Shown here in pieces: positions 1 through 12,600 of a DNA stretch of 64,000 nucleotides. The notes beneath the pieces are model-generated. The model had not been told where the DNA came from and ran no database searches. It was given only the letters and a program-made list of their open reading frames with translations. Position 1 is the first letter of the stretch. Every line of letters starts with the position of its first letter. The position numbers and the translations under genes are program-made. The stretch comes from Luscinia megarhynchos (Eukaryota; Chordata; Aves; Passeriformes; Turdidae): NCBI GenBank assembly GCA_034336665.1, contig CM067568.1, positions 16,647,983 to 16,711,982 on the forward strand, in the 5' to 3' direction.

Positions 1-1563
1 TCAAGGTAACTGCACTGCCTGACTTAGAGCAGGTGCATCCTCTTTACTGCTTGTGAGCAGGCAAGAGGATTGAAAACGAGACTAAGTTCTGTGACCCAGT
101 TTGTGTGAGATTGGAGATAGTCCCACTGCCAGCCTCTTATACTGGATGGGGGTGTAGATGGCAGATGGTGTCTGCAGTTCTGTAGATGAAATAATTTTCT
201 ACAATGGTTAAAACCTAAAGGATATTGTCTTATCTTAAGGGTTTCTTTGCATTTACCAAAATTAGAGATGTTAGTATTTTACAATTTATTTCTTTTCCCT
301 GTGAATGAAGGCAGATGTCCCTCACTCCTGGGCTTTGAGCCCCAGTAAATTAAGAAAATAAGGGGTTTCCAGCTGAGATGGAGTTGTGGGTTAGAGATCT
401 GTGCTTTGTAAACTCTTCGCTTGGAGCCATAAATCCAGAAATGTAAAAGTAAATGAAGATGCACCACTTTGAATGTGTTTTAATGGATAAATGTGTAGTT
501 ACATTTCACTGGATTCTACATTTTATAGTAAAGTGACACTGGAAAGTTTGAGCAAACTCAATGTAGAAGTGGAATGTATTTTAGTATTGACAGCTGAAGT
601 GAAGATGCCTATTGATAATAATAATCTTTTGAACTGGTCCTAGTTTTTAGCATTTGTGGATTGTAAACATGCAGAAAGAAATCAATGGGTCCTGCATCTT
701 TATATACCAAACCTGGGAAACCAACATGGTCATTGCAAACTGCCATTGATGAGCCCTCATTATCCAGTGAATACAGGATAAAGGGAAATACACGATTAGG
801 AAAGCATTAGGGAAGCATGGTGTCTCTGCAGTCACCACTGTAATTTTCAGTTATAAATATGATGTGAGGGTCTCATATCACCTTGATTGCTGCTTACTTA
901 CAAATTAAGTCTCACTTTACTCAGAATTTCAGTGGACTTTCTTTTCCTGGACACTAAGTTTTAGCTGAGTCCAGGCATTCTTGTTTAGTTTACCCTGGCT
1001 TTGTTTCTATATTTGAGCATATTGAAGGACTCCTGAACAATTCTGTTTTTGTTGATGCATGCATCCTTGGGAACATGAATTAAGGAGACAGGAGAATGGG
1101 TAGACTAGTTAGAGATGAATGGGAAAAAGTTTGTCACGTGTAATTTCTCTTGCAGTTGACCCTGAAAACCAGTGCTATAAGCATCTTTATGTGTAAAATG
1201 GGTATCATGTTGCAACAGTTTAAATCTGACGTGTCAGTGTCTCTGTCAACCTTGCTTGAAGATGCCATTTTTAGGATTTTTAGAGCTATGAGTTGATAAG
1301 GGCAACAAACACAGTGCTTCCATTTAAAGTCATAGCCAGTATGGCAGTATCTGTGGGACACTTTTTCTGATTTATATTCAAGAGTAATTTAGCTGTTTTT
1401 ATAATTCTTCCTCACAAATCTCATAATGAAAGAAACCTGATGAATGTGGTGATGAAAACTGTCTACCAAAAGCAGCATAATCTTAAGAAAACTAAGTTAA
1501 ATTTAGGTCTGGAGAAACTAAGGTGCTTGCTAAATATAATGTAAATTTAGTCTCTTGCCAGAT

Positions 1564-1578
1564 AAAAAAAAAAAAAAA
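1564..1578. repeat. A15 homopolymer
   Basis: Fifteen consecutive A in an otherwise unique setting. Confidence 0.9.
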
Positions 1579-4500
1579 GCCCTTGCCACTGATGGTCATT
1601 TGTCAAGCTTACAGGGAACTCCACCAATACATTTCAATCTGATCTGAAAACCTCTTTCCAAAAATGAAGAGTTTTCATCTTGCTTCTTATCCCTAGACTA
1701 TTCCTTGAGAAAATCCATAAAGAAATATTAAGAATAACCTGTGCCTGGAATGCTGTAGCTGACTGGCAGCATTTATTTAGCAGATGTATTAAGAATAGTT
1801 GAAAATCTGTGGGTTTTTAAAGCAAAAAATCTGATACTGAATTATGAGCTTGCCTAAAGTAAACTACTGTTAATTTGCAAAGAAACCATTTGCCATTAGT
1901 CTTTTGTGAAATGGTCGTTATCAAGCTGTATAATAAAGGACTGATGGCATCCTTTACTATGTACAGGAGTTTTTCCAGGATAAATGGTATTTTATTAGAA
2001 TCTGTTTTATAGTACTGTGAGAAAGAGATGTTTAAATAGGAGTGAATTAGGAACATAAAATCTTCACGTGTATTAGAAGATAGATTTAAACAGTAGGGAG
2101 TCTGTGACAACAGATGAAACAATTTGTTCTGAAGAACTCAGAAATCTTTTACTTGAGCAGAAAAAGATGTGGTTTTTAGTTGCAGTAAGTAAGAATAAAT
2201 GCCATCAGAAGTAGTTGTAGTTTTAGAGCATGGAAAAAAAAATGACATGAAGAAAATTACCTGGAGCCATTTGTTTCATTAATGTGCATATTTTCACATG
2301 TGCTGCTCAGATTTACATTTTAAATAATTTCCATTCACTATCTCTAAGTTCACTGCACTTAATTACTAGAATTCCCTTCTTTGCATTGGACAAAATTTAC
2401 AATCACCTCTTCTGCTCTGCTACATGTTGACAGCTATCATTTGAAATTGATAGAAGAGTGTTTCTGTTCGCACAGATTTGATGGGAATTGTCCTTAGAAT
2501 TTTGCTGCTGTTATTTATGTACATTCTGTGTAGAAAAACCACCGAAGCAGCCCAGTGTAATTCACTCTGATGCTTATGGAAGGTTTAAAATTTTAAGAAT
2601 GAGTTATTTCCAAAATTGTTTATTCCATCTTCTTAGTTCTAGAATGTGTTCACAGACCATTAAAGTAATATTAACTAATCTAGGGCTATTTGCTGTTTGA
2701 TTGTTTATATTCTGGCCACTGTCCTGAGTATTTCTTGGATTCTGACATTAAATTGGCTGCTGTTTAAATGTTTCTCTTGCTACCTCCATCAGGAAATCTC
2801 TGCAATTATTTTGGCAGCTTTAATTTCTTGTGTATCTGAATTTTAGTAATAGAGTGTTTCTTGAGCAGATTTTTTTAGAAATATGCTAATTTATACAATG
2901 AAACTTTTTGTTCACAGGATAAAGAATTTATTCCAGAGCTTATTTTCACATTAAAGTTTCAACTTGGAATCTTTTTTTATGATTGTTAGTAGGTGTGAGA
3001 AACACATTTGACATTTACCTATTTTAGCATATTTTACACATAAAACCTGCATCCAGTGAAAAGCTTTTTCTTCATGAAAATGAGTCCTCAGCTGGCACAA
3101 AATCACATATAAAGACAAGAAGAGTGATCAGGGGAGAGCAGACTTTTGAAGTTAGCCTTCCCTCATTTATATAGCTGTATAATTTGAAAAATGCTAGTAT
3201 ATTTATTTATTCAGTACTATTATGTCAGTTTTAAAGCTGATTTTGCTTTCCACAGTCCGTATGTATTCTCTGGTAGCCAGTTAAGGCTAAGTTGAACTAG
3301 CAATATTTGTAGAAATATGGGAAAAAATTCCTTGCAGAAATAAATCTGAGTCGTATTTGATTAAAAAAAAAAAGAAAAAAAAAGAGGTTGACAGTTTCTA
3401 TACAGGTACTGGGCCATGAAGAAAGAAAAAAAATCCCATTAAGTAGTGGCATAAGTAATACTATTATATACTTATTTACTGCAAAATGCTCAGATTCTGA
3501 ATTTAACTTCTTTATACAGCTGCTTATTCCAATATGTGGCACAGTGATTCTCTGCATGCAATCTTCCATAGCTGTTAAATTTTGGAGCATCTTGGCATTT
3601 AATACATTTATCTTTTTAAGGCTGCCTAAACCTCAGGTGGTTGTACTTCACTGAGTGTAATTGTGGATGACCATGTTATAATGCTCTAGTGCAATTACAC
3701 TAAATCTCCTCATTTTCCCTTCTTTTCTTTCCTTCAATTTTTTGCCACTTTAATAGTTGTACTATAGTGACTATTCTGTAGTCATGTCTCCAAGTTTAAT
3801 AGAATAATAAACTAATTATTTATAAATTGAATCCTTATCTGGAATGAATTGTTCCACTATTTTAACAAAAAGGAATGGCACCAGATACTCAGTTTGTCCC
3901 GAAGGAGGCACCAAATTAAAGGGACAGATTTGAGAGCTTTGACCAGAACTTCTAAATTTCATTGCCTGTAGCTATGCTTTTAACTAAATGATCTCCCTTG
4001 CCTTTTCCACCTCCTTCAAGCAATGTCTATTTATGTTTAAATACAGCTTTAATTATTCCAAGTTGAAACTGTTCTTTAAACAACCTGACCTTGGGACTTG
4101 GGACTTTCCACCTTCAAAATGTTTTTTGCTGGGACAGTCAGACTGAGGCCCACAGTCTTTCACTACTGGCTACTGCCAACGTGGTATCTGAGGAGAGCAG
4201 TGCTGTGCAAATATTTCCCTTTCCTTTGTATTTTTATTAAATCTGTATTTAATATGCCTCAGTATTCGTGATAACTAATGGTGCTATGCCAGGGGCAGTA
4301 AAGCCTGCCATCACCTCCAAAGCAAAATGTTGTATGAGACTAGAACTATTCTAGAGTTTGGAAAGCAAATGATAGGGAAACGTATTCAGAAGAGGCATCC
4401 CTGAAGAGAGACCCCTGTTCCTTTAACTAGTGAGATGAAAAAAAAATCAAGGTTATATTTCTAAAGGGAAAGGGAAGGAATATAATAGTGAAAAGGCAGA

Positions 4501-7030
4501 AATTTTAACAGATCTATACCTGCTCTTTTTCATTTCCTTTCTCAATGCTCCGGACTTTATTCACTGTGAAAACTTAGCAGCTTATTTAACCTCTTCCTCT
4601 TTATTTGAACTGTTAGAAAAGCAAATATGTATGTATTTTGCTTCCAGGAGTATTACTGGTAAGAGATCTACATTTGAACGTTGGCAACAATTGAGATTTT
4701 AAATAAAGATAGAACAGCTTGGCATTAATTTCAATATGTAGCTTGTGCTTTTGTAGTGATTCTGTATCTAAAATTGAAAAGATACCACTTAAAATTAAAA
4801 AACCTGTGATGCATTTTTCTGAGCTATGGCGAATATAGGTAATGCAAAATTCAAGAACACTCTGCAGTAATAGGATAATAAATATTTGCCTGTCAGCTGG
4901 AGACCTGAGTTGGCCTGTGCTTTTGTTGTTTTGCTCGTTTTGAGGAAGGAATATCTGTTCTTTCCACTGAAGGAAAAAATGTGTTTCACCTTAACCAAAA
5001 ATAGCTTTCAGTTATTTCCAGTTTCTTGAATTATTTTAATCATGTACATTTAGTCAGTTATATTAATCAATTAACATTTTCTCTCGTTCTTCCTGATTCC
5101 TCTGATTTCTTTTAAAGGTTTTTCTCTATTAAACTCACTTCCTGCCTTGTGTCATGAAGCTCCAAATCCTTACTAATTGTTGATATTTAGCCATAAGCTA
5201 TGACAGTTTTTGTGAATGAAGTCACTTTGCCTTTTCTCTCCAGACAATTTGATTTTTGACAGAGAGAAAAAATGGCAAATACGAAACATTTTAAACAAGC
5301 AAAACCTCTACCAGGATTGCTGGGTGAAAAAAAATTAATTCGCTCTCATGGGAAGTAAACTGAAGTTTTGCTTCCTAAATGTATTTCATACTAACAGTGG
5401 CTCAGGTAAATAATTTTTATCGTGCAAGTGACAATGCAAGAATCATCTCATGAAATGAGACAGAGAACTCAGCCTTTCTCCAGCATTCCAGTGGATACCA
5501 ATTCTGTCCCCTTCTCTTTATGTTGCCAGTTACTGGCAGAGAATAAAGGGAAATCAGAATATTCTTTGCCTTACTTGATAGCTTACTGAAAGGGTTATTT
5601 TATGACCTTTTAAGGCCTTGAAAAGAATGAAATAAATTCAGAGTTTGTCAAGTGAGTTGCTTTATTGCAGGGTGGGTTTCTTTGGCTTTTATTGAGAACA
5701 ATCCTGTAATACTGTTCAAGAGGGAATATTGGTTTGGATTTGGAAAATGTGTTTCTGAAAATGTTGGCGTTTGATATTTTATCTTCCTTCACAATATTAG
5801 TTGGCAGCATTTTCCTCCATTATAACTAAAGTCATTTTACAGTGTCCTCATTGTAGTAGAAGGAGCTCGTTATCCCAAAACTATGTGTTTTAGGATAATC
5901 TGAGCTGTTATAATTTTCACCTACTTTGAAATTCCTTTGTGTAGATTCCAAGTTATTTGTCTTTTTTTCCCCCTCTTTTCTATCTTGCTTTATAGAGTAA
6001 AAGTTTTGAATGTTGTCCATCCAAGAAAGAATATTCTTTATTGGAGAAGGATGCATGATACTGTCTTGTACCCGTACTGGAGACCCATTTTAATGGGTTT
6101 CTTCTTTTCTGGAAACAAGTAACTGCCCAATGTCATTACCAGTGCTGTAAGTCTCATTACAAGTTGTTCTATTTTGGCTAGATATTTGATCTGTGATTTT
6201 TCAGCAATTTATTCAAAATATATATTACTTCTACTACATATTTTAATTTATATTTTCATCTTGTGGATAGTTTGCCATACCCATGCAACTTCTTTTATCC
6301 TATTTTGTGCTAAAGCATAGTTTTAAAAAGTGATTCTATTTATAATTTCAATTTCTATATATTTTAAACTCTGAAACGTTGAAATAGAAAGTTCTCAAAT
6401 AAGAATGCTTCAAGCAGGTAGTGAGTGTGTTGCCTTCAGAGCCACTTAAACCTTCTCCCACTGTTCCAGCATCAAAAAGGAACATTCTTGCTGCCAGAGT
6501 TGGAATTTACCTAATCCAAATAAGGAAACAGAGTTCCCAAACAAAATGATTATATCAACATCCAAAATTGAATCCAAGATCAGTTTGGGGGGAAGATGAG
6601 CATGTTAATCTTAAAACAAATTGGAAATATAAATTAAATATTGGGACTGTTACTGGACTTTAGATCATCCTGACTTGCTTGTATTGAAAAAAAAAGATCT
6701 GTATTGTAGGCAGGAATAAACATAAAAGGGAGTTAAACAGAATGGGATGAAGGAAGGATGCTAATCATTCACAGTTGCATAGAAATATTGCAGTACTTGA
6801 AAAGTAGTGAGACTAGCTGAAGAAATTGCATGAAATGTATTTATTTATTTACCCATGTTATGGCACTGTTAAAGTGTAAAATTGTGCTTTCAATTGCTAG
6901 GAAATGTAAAATTTATGAAAACAAAACCCAAGTATTCATTAGAGTAGTCTGAAAAATGAAAAAAGCTGTTCTGAGGACAGAGTTTAAGTAAATTATGTAT
7001 TGAGATGCTAAGGAGTGACTTTTGAACTAC

Positions 7031-7075
7031 CAGTGAAAAACAGGAGCACTTCATGAAGTGCTTGAAGTTTCACTG
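7031..7075. repeat. 45-bp imperfect palindrome
   Basis: The centre is an 18-bp perfect palindrome, AGCACTTCATGAAGTGCT (7045-7062). Flanks CAGTGAAA (7031-7038) and TTTCACTG (7068-7075) also pair, leaving a small internal loop. Confidence 0.85.
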
Positions 7076-8423
7076 ACTTCTATTTGCTTTTGAGAAGCTT
7101 ATGCATGCTTCATGTACGCTAGTGTTCAAATACATGGTGCGGTTTCATTTGATAAATTTCATATCCTTAATATTCTACACTTGGCCATCCAGATAATTAT
7201 TTTTTTCCTGAATTGCTTAAGAAGATAAATTTTTACTGCCTCTATTGGTCAGCTTGTTCATGCAGTTGTTCTCTACAACCTTTTGCTGCCTTTTGCATAT
7301 ATGAACTACTTTAAACCATGTTTGATGAAGCTCTCAAAGATATGAAAACTGTTCTGAATATAGCAGAGCTATATTAGGGTTGTGAAGAGAGTAAGTCTCC
7401 CTACCATAAACTGGTTGCTGGTTGCCAGAGACTCTGTGTAAAGCTCAAGGTATAGGAAACTTCATCTGCTCAAGGTGCAGGAAGCTTCACTTCTCTTGTC
7501 TGCTGTGAATTGTGCACTTATTTTGTTTAGAGTAACTTATGCCTGTGCATTTCTCCCTGGGAATCTTTGGATATGGATTTCAGAGAATGTTGCAATAGCT
7601 TTTTGATGGGTAGACTTAGCTGGTGGGATGCTTTCTCCTTGACCATATATAAATTTGGGACTGAAAAAGGTATTCTTGTCACATTCAAATGTGCCACGTT
7701 CAGGTAGATGAGTTGTCAGGGAAGAATGTTACTTAGCTATGTTACATCATTTCTATTTATCAAAGATACTGTCCTTGGAGAACTAAGGCTATTGATGTAA
7801 TAGGCAGTTTTCTGGTAAACAGGTAAAAAGTTGTACTTTTTTTCTCTCAGACTACTGTATTCACCTTTCTTTTTTTCTTCCTTCTTGCTTTCAAAACTCT
7901 TTGACAGATGCTAAGGTTAATGAATTTTAATTTTAATTTGGCCTTTTCCTTGGGTTGCTGACAGTTTCGTCTACACCACAGAGACCTTTCTTTTCCAGCT
8001 CACTTCATGTTTCAGTAAGAAGTAGAGTATCTGATGGAAGCTTCTTCATGAATAAGTGAACCCCACTGGAACACAGCCAAACACTGTCAGAACTGGCTCC
8101 CTGATTCCCAGTCCTGTGTTTTACCGTGGTTTGAGAGATTAGATTCATTAACCTCTCATTAGAAATATGTCAATGCTAAAATCCCACAGCATGCTAGACT
8201 CAGCTTATTAGAAATCCCAAAAGGCCAGTTAACATTAAAGAATTAACATTTCGTATTCCAGAAGTTAATAGTAGATTCCTCATTTGGCTCCATTCCATTT
8301 CATTGATGTGGTAACTTCTTAGGTGTTTTTCCCTTTAGAATTAGCAAAAATGTTATTTATCCAAAAAGAATTGTTTGATAAAAAAGTTTTTATCATTGTA
8401 GAAATAGAAGCACTTTCAGTATA

Positions 8424-8448
8424 AAAATGTTACTTATTGTAACATTTT
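8424..8448. repeat. Perfect 10-bp hairpin, 5-nt loop
   Basis: AAAATGTTAC, loop TTATT, GTAACATTTT. Confidence 0.9.
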
Positions 8449-9089
8449 CTACATATGTATGTGGAGAGCAATGCATATATAGAATATGGTATACTTTTAA
8501 AATATAATAACACTTTCTAGAGTTATCTCTGTACTACTGATAACCTATACAGACTTTGCCATTTATAGAAGAGTATTAATCCTATTTTAGCAGGTCTAAA
8601 TGCATCCAGATATTAAAGCACTGGGTTTAGTTCCAGAGTTCATAGTATAAGGTAAAATGAAATATAATTTCCATTGTCTTTTGACCTCAGGAGTTTTCTT
8701 CTCTAATGAGAATAAAGACTGCAATATAATTTGAGTAAGATGGAAATCATTCTACATCAGTCATATTACATGGCTTCTGCTCAAGCTTCATGTGAATGCT
8801 GGTTAAAATCCATAAAACAAGAAGTAAATGACCCTGTACTAGCAATACATTTTTGTGTGTATTCATCTGCTACTGTGAACAAAAAAAGAAATTTCCATTT
8901 TGTGTGGCTATTATAAGAAGCATGAAATAATGCGTTTGAATCGCTTAATGTCATTGCTTGAAATGGAAAACTGTATTTTCAAAGACATTGCACTTTGTTA
9001 TTCAGAGCCACGCTTATCAGCCACCATTATTAGGACATTTGGCTGCTATTTCAAAGTACAAGAGTGGAACACGGGGTCATTAGCAGGGA

Positions 9090-9690
9090 AATGAGAAATA
9101 ATTCAACTGGCAAACCCCTGCTCTTCTCTCCCTGAGACAGCAACAAGAACAACCACAAGAAAGAACACAAGATCAGGGGGATCCTGTATTTCCTCCCCTG
9201 CCATGCAGAAGGCAGTAACTTAAACAAAAAGAGTGAACAAGGACAAATCCCTGCTTGGAGCAGCAGGTAAATTCCCTCTTTGCCCACCTTGCCTTCCCAC
9301 ATGCTTGTACACAACAGTGATGAGGCTCTGGATGTGAAAGGTAAGTCAGAGGATGATGTGGATGAAAGACTGGCACCTGCATGATGACCACCTCCACAAG
9401 GAAGAAAAGATGGGCTATAGTGGTGGGTGACTCCCTCCTGAAGCAAACAGAGGGTGCAGTGTGCTGGACAGACCTCATAGGGAAGGGAAGCTGCTGCCTC
9501 CCTGCCACCAGGGCTAAGGACATCCCTAGGAGAGCTCTTATGTGGGTACAGCCCTCGGGCTATTACCCTGTACTGCTCTTCACGTGGGTAGTGACAAAGC
9601 TGCAGCATGTTGTCCAAGGGCAATCAAAAGAGATGTCGTGGTTTGTAAGGGAATTCAGATCTTGCTTGTGGGCAGGGATATTGGAAAACA
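9090..9690 (+). pseudogene. CR1 ORF1 remnant with GDSL esterase domain
   Basis: Conceptual translation from about 9381 gives TSTRKKRWAIVVGDSLLKQT, then a Cys/Asp-rich segment and SGYYPVLLF. This matches the esterase (SGNH/GDSL-like) part of the first ORF of avian CR1 retrotransposons. The GDSL nucleophile motif lies at 9426-9437. At 9576-9581 the frame breaks by one missing base; in the next frame the text resumes as HVGSDKAAACCPRAIKRD, the expected continuation. Upstream, about 9090-9380 resembles the linker before the esterase but has stops. The fragment has lost ORF2 and the 3' tail, so it is an old broken copy with no likely product. The 190-residue minus-strand frame over this region (9051-9623) is its antisense shadow. 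The 5' limit is approximate. Confidence 0.75.
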
Positions 9691-12600
9691 GCAAAAGGGA
9701 ATGATGTGAGATTATGTCAGTACTTCTTTATCCATTAGGAAGAGCTCATGGAATGCTGCAGCATTGCTATAATCCATGGCACACTTGGCATTTTTTTGTG
9801 TGCTGCATCATTGTATGGCAGTAAAATCTTTTAGCCACTGGCACCTGGTTCCAGAGGTTGGTCTCCTTCTTAATGTCAGTCCTGCAATTGTGTGTTAGTT
9901 ATGTCAGAACAAGACCACTGCAGTCTCCCCTGAGGATGTTTTATCTTCACCCACTGGAACAGTCCAGAATATATATTTTGGTGAAATTACTGAGTGGCGT
10001 GTCTTTGGAAAGGCAAGCCTGAATCAACTATCTGAATGAAAAACATAGAAGTAATGGATTTACAGAAGTGTTTACCACTTAATTAAATGTATCAGCATCA
10101 TTAGAAAAAGTAGTCTTTTAAAATACTGAAAGTCACCATGGTTTCTGTAAGAGTAAACTGTGACCTGTTGCTTCTGAGATTTGTTTGGAGGAGCTCTGTT
10201 CCAAGTAATAATTTCATTTAGATTTGGATTTATTTTCTTTCTTTTAGAAAGCATCTGAAAAAGTGCCTCAAAAGATCAATGAAGAAACAGTTATAGAGAA
10301 ATTGAACAGTCCTTGTTATGTATAGTGGTAGTCACTGAGGAAATAGGATCAGAACGATCAGTGCACAGAATAAGTAGTTAACAACAGCATGATTCCTTTT
10401 AAGTGCTTTTTCAAAAAAATGCTTGAGTGATTCCAGAATCACATTCAGTAGAGGAGAAATATTCTAGATGTGTATTTTCCAGTTATACACTATTGTCAGT
10501 ATAATTTCAGGCTTTTGTTGTAAATTTAAATGCTTTGTTTCAAAGAGTTGGATATTAGAATATTAAAGGTTTAGGCTATGATTAGAGTTAAGAATAGCTT
10601 TCTTCAAAGAAAATTCCAACCAGGAATTCAGTTTGTTTTACAGATTTAGTGAAGTAACACAAGCTTGATTTCTGCAACAGAAAGTTGTACATGTCTTAAC
10701 AAAGCAAGTATGAAAATACCTTTCAGTTTCTTTTGTTCAGTGGTTTGGTATTTGTAGTGAGGGTCTTTTTCAGGTTTGCTATGGTTTGGGTTTTTCTTGA
10801 GGGTAGTTTATAATTACTCTTTAAAAAAAGCCAAGATACTTTTCCCTAGAATAGTAAACTGAAGAGCAGCTGTCCAGTAGAATAACTATAAAGGAAGAGA
10901 GATCACTTCTGTCTACTGGTGATTCTTAGTTGCATTTATGGTTTTCAGTATGAAGAATTCCTGATGTGCACAATTTGAAAGTCACCTATGAGATGTGCCT
11001 TTGTACAACCAATTGGAACTCCCATAAGATTTGTGAGTTTTAATTCAAGAGGGTTTTGCTTTCTCTGGAGCTAAATACTGGAGATAATATAGCATATTGC
11101 TTAAAAATAATGACATATAAAATCATACTTGTTCACAATGTAATAATTCTTTTCTGCTTTTATGTACAAATAGAAATTTGGGTTCACTTTGGTAATTTCT
11201 ACAGAGTGTAATTTACCAGGAGCTTCCATTGAACCTGAAAAGCAAAGCCACTTTCCACTCACACATTATCCTGGGATATTTTGTAAGCAGTGTTTTTTTC
11301 CAGGATTGGCATGGTTTTGTATTATTTTAATGTGTTCTTTAGCACAGATGTCCTGTATTTCAGTGATATTTATGTAAGCTCCTTGAGATTCAGTATTGAA
11401 TTACATTATTAGCAATATGATTTTAAGGACCTTAAGTCTCAAAGGTCTTTGACTGTAAATGCTTGCTGATGCTCTATGTCTGTATTTTTGAAACTGAAGA
11501 ATGCTTTGGAAGTTGATGGGAATTTCTGTTGTTTATTAGAGATTTAGGGGTTTTTTTTCCTGTTTCATATGAAGCCAGCCAGTGTATCAGAGATTAATGT
11601 TTTCTGAAATTGTAGTGAGTATTCTCACAAGGGCGAGGATCTTCTACTGATACACTTACAAAGATGCAATAAAAAGGGTACTTTAATGTATGTTGAAAAA
11701 AAAATTGCCAGTTTTCTGGTGTATTGTCTTCACGGAATAAGGTCACCAATTACACAGTATATTTGGTTAAGAGGCCAGTTGAAAATGAAAGGAGGTTGTT
11801 TCCAATCTCTCTGTTCAGTCACAGTTTAGCTTTCATTTTATATTCTTTTATCTCCAGATAGATTGAACTCTGGAATATAGCACTGTTGGCAACACTTGCT
11901 GATTAAATTTGCCATGACCTCTCAATATCACAGGGACACACAATTTTCTTTCTCCTTCTAGCTCCTCATTATTTTAGTGGCATCTTTTGCAGTTAGGGAG
12001 GTTTTTTAACTGATGTTAGTGAAACAAGCACTGTAATTTGGTGAAAGCATGGGATGTTGATCATACATTGTGGCTGCTGTTCTCTTTCTTACAAGAGCTG
12101 TGTCTGCTTTACGTACATGTGAGTGGGCATCGTGACCCTTTTTGCAACAAGTGTTTGGGAACGTTGAAAAAAAAGTTATTTCCTTTGGAAACGTTTTTTT
12201 AGTAAAGTAATTAAGTAATTGTTAGACCAGTGTTTTCTTTACGTACGTATTCATGGAAATTAGACAAGCTTAGAACCTACTGATGTTAACAGGCATGGTG
12301 TTTAAGCTAGTTACAAAGAAAACTTTGAGTCCCTGTATGACCAATCCATACTAATGAATCCATATAAAATACTGAACTTTGAAAACACTTAATGCTAGAG
12401 AATGGTAGGTGTTTCCTAAGGCAAATTTAGCACACTTGACATTCTACCTGAAAGAAGCACTTCCTAAAAGATACCTTGGTCAGGACTTGTGTGTTAGCTG
12501 TTTTTCTGTTGCCATTTCTAGTCTTACTGAGTCATCCTGTAATCTTCCTGTAGGAGAATTTGCTTCTCAAGTGTATGCTGGGTGATCTACTTGGGTATAA

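Larger units (their letters stand above)
1..9089. other. Noncoding AT-rich sequence, no gene seen
   Basis: No exon, RNA gene or recognisable transposon fragment was found. It holds a 15-A run (1564-1578), an A-rich tract (3362-3383), an imperfect 45-bp palindrome (7031-7075) and a 10-bp perfect hairpin (8424-8448). All short frames look like chance. It is probably part of a CHID1 intron or its upstream flank. Confidence 0.6.

Noticed and set aside
9051..9623. 190-residue minus-strand open frame, the longest in the window
   Set aside because: It is antisense to the recognisable CR1 ORF1 esterase remnant on the + strand and has no own homology that I recognise.
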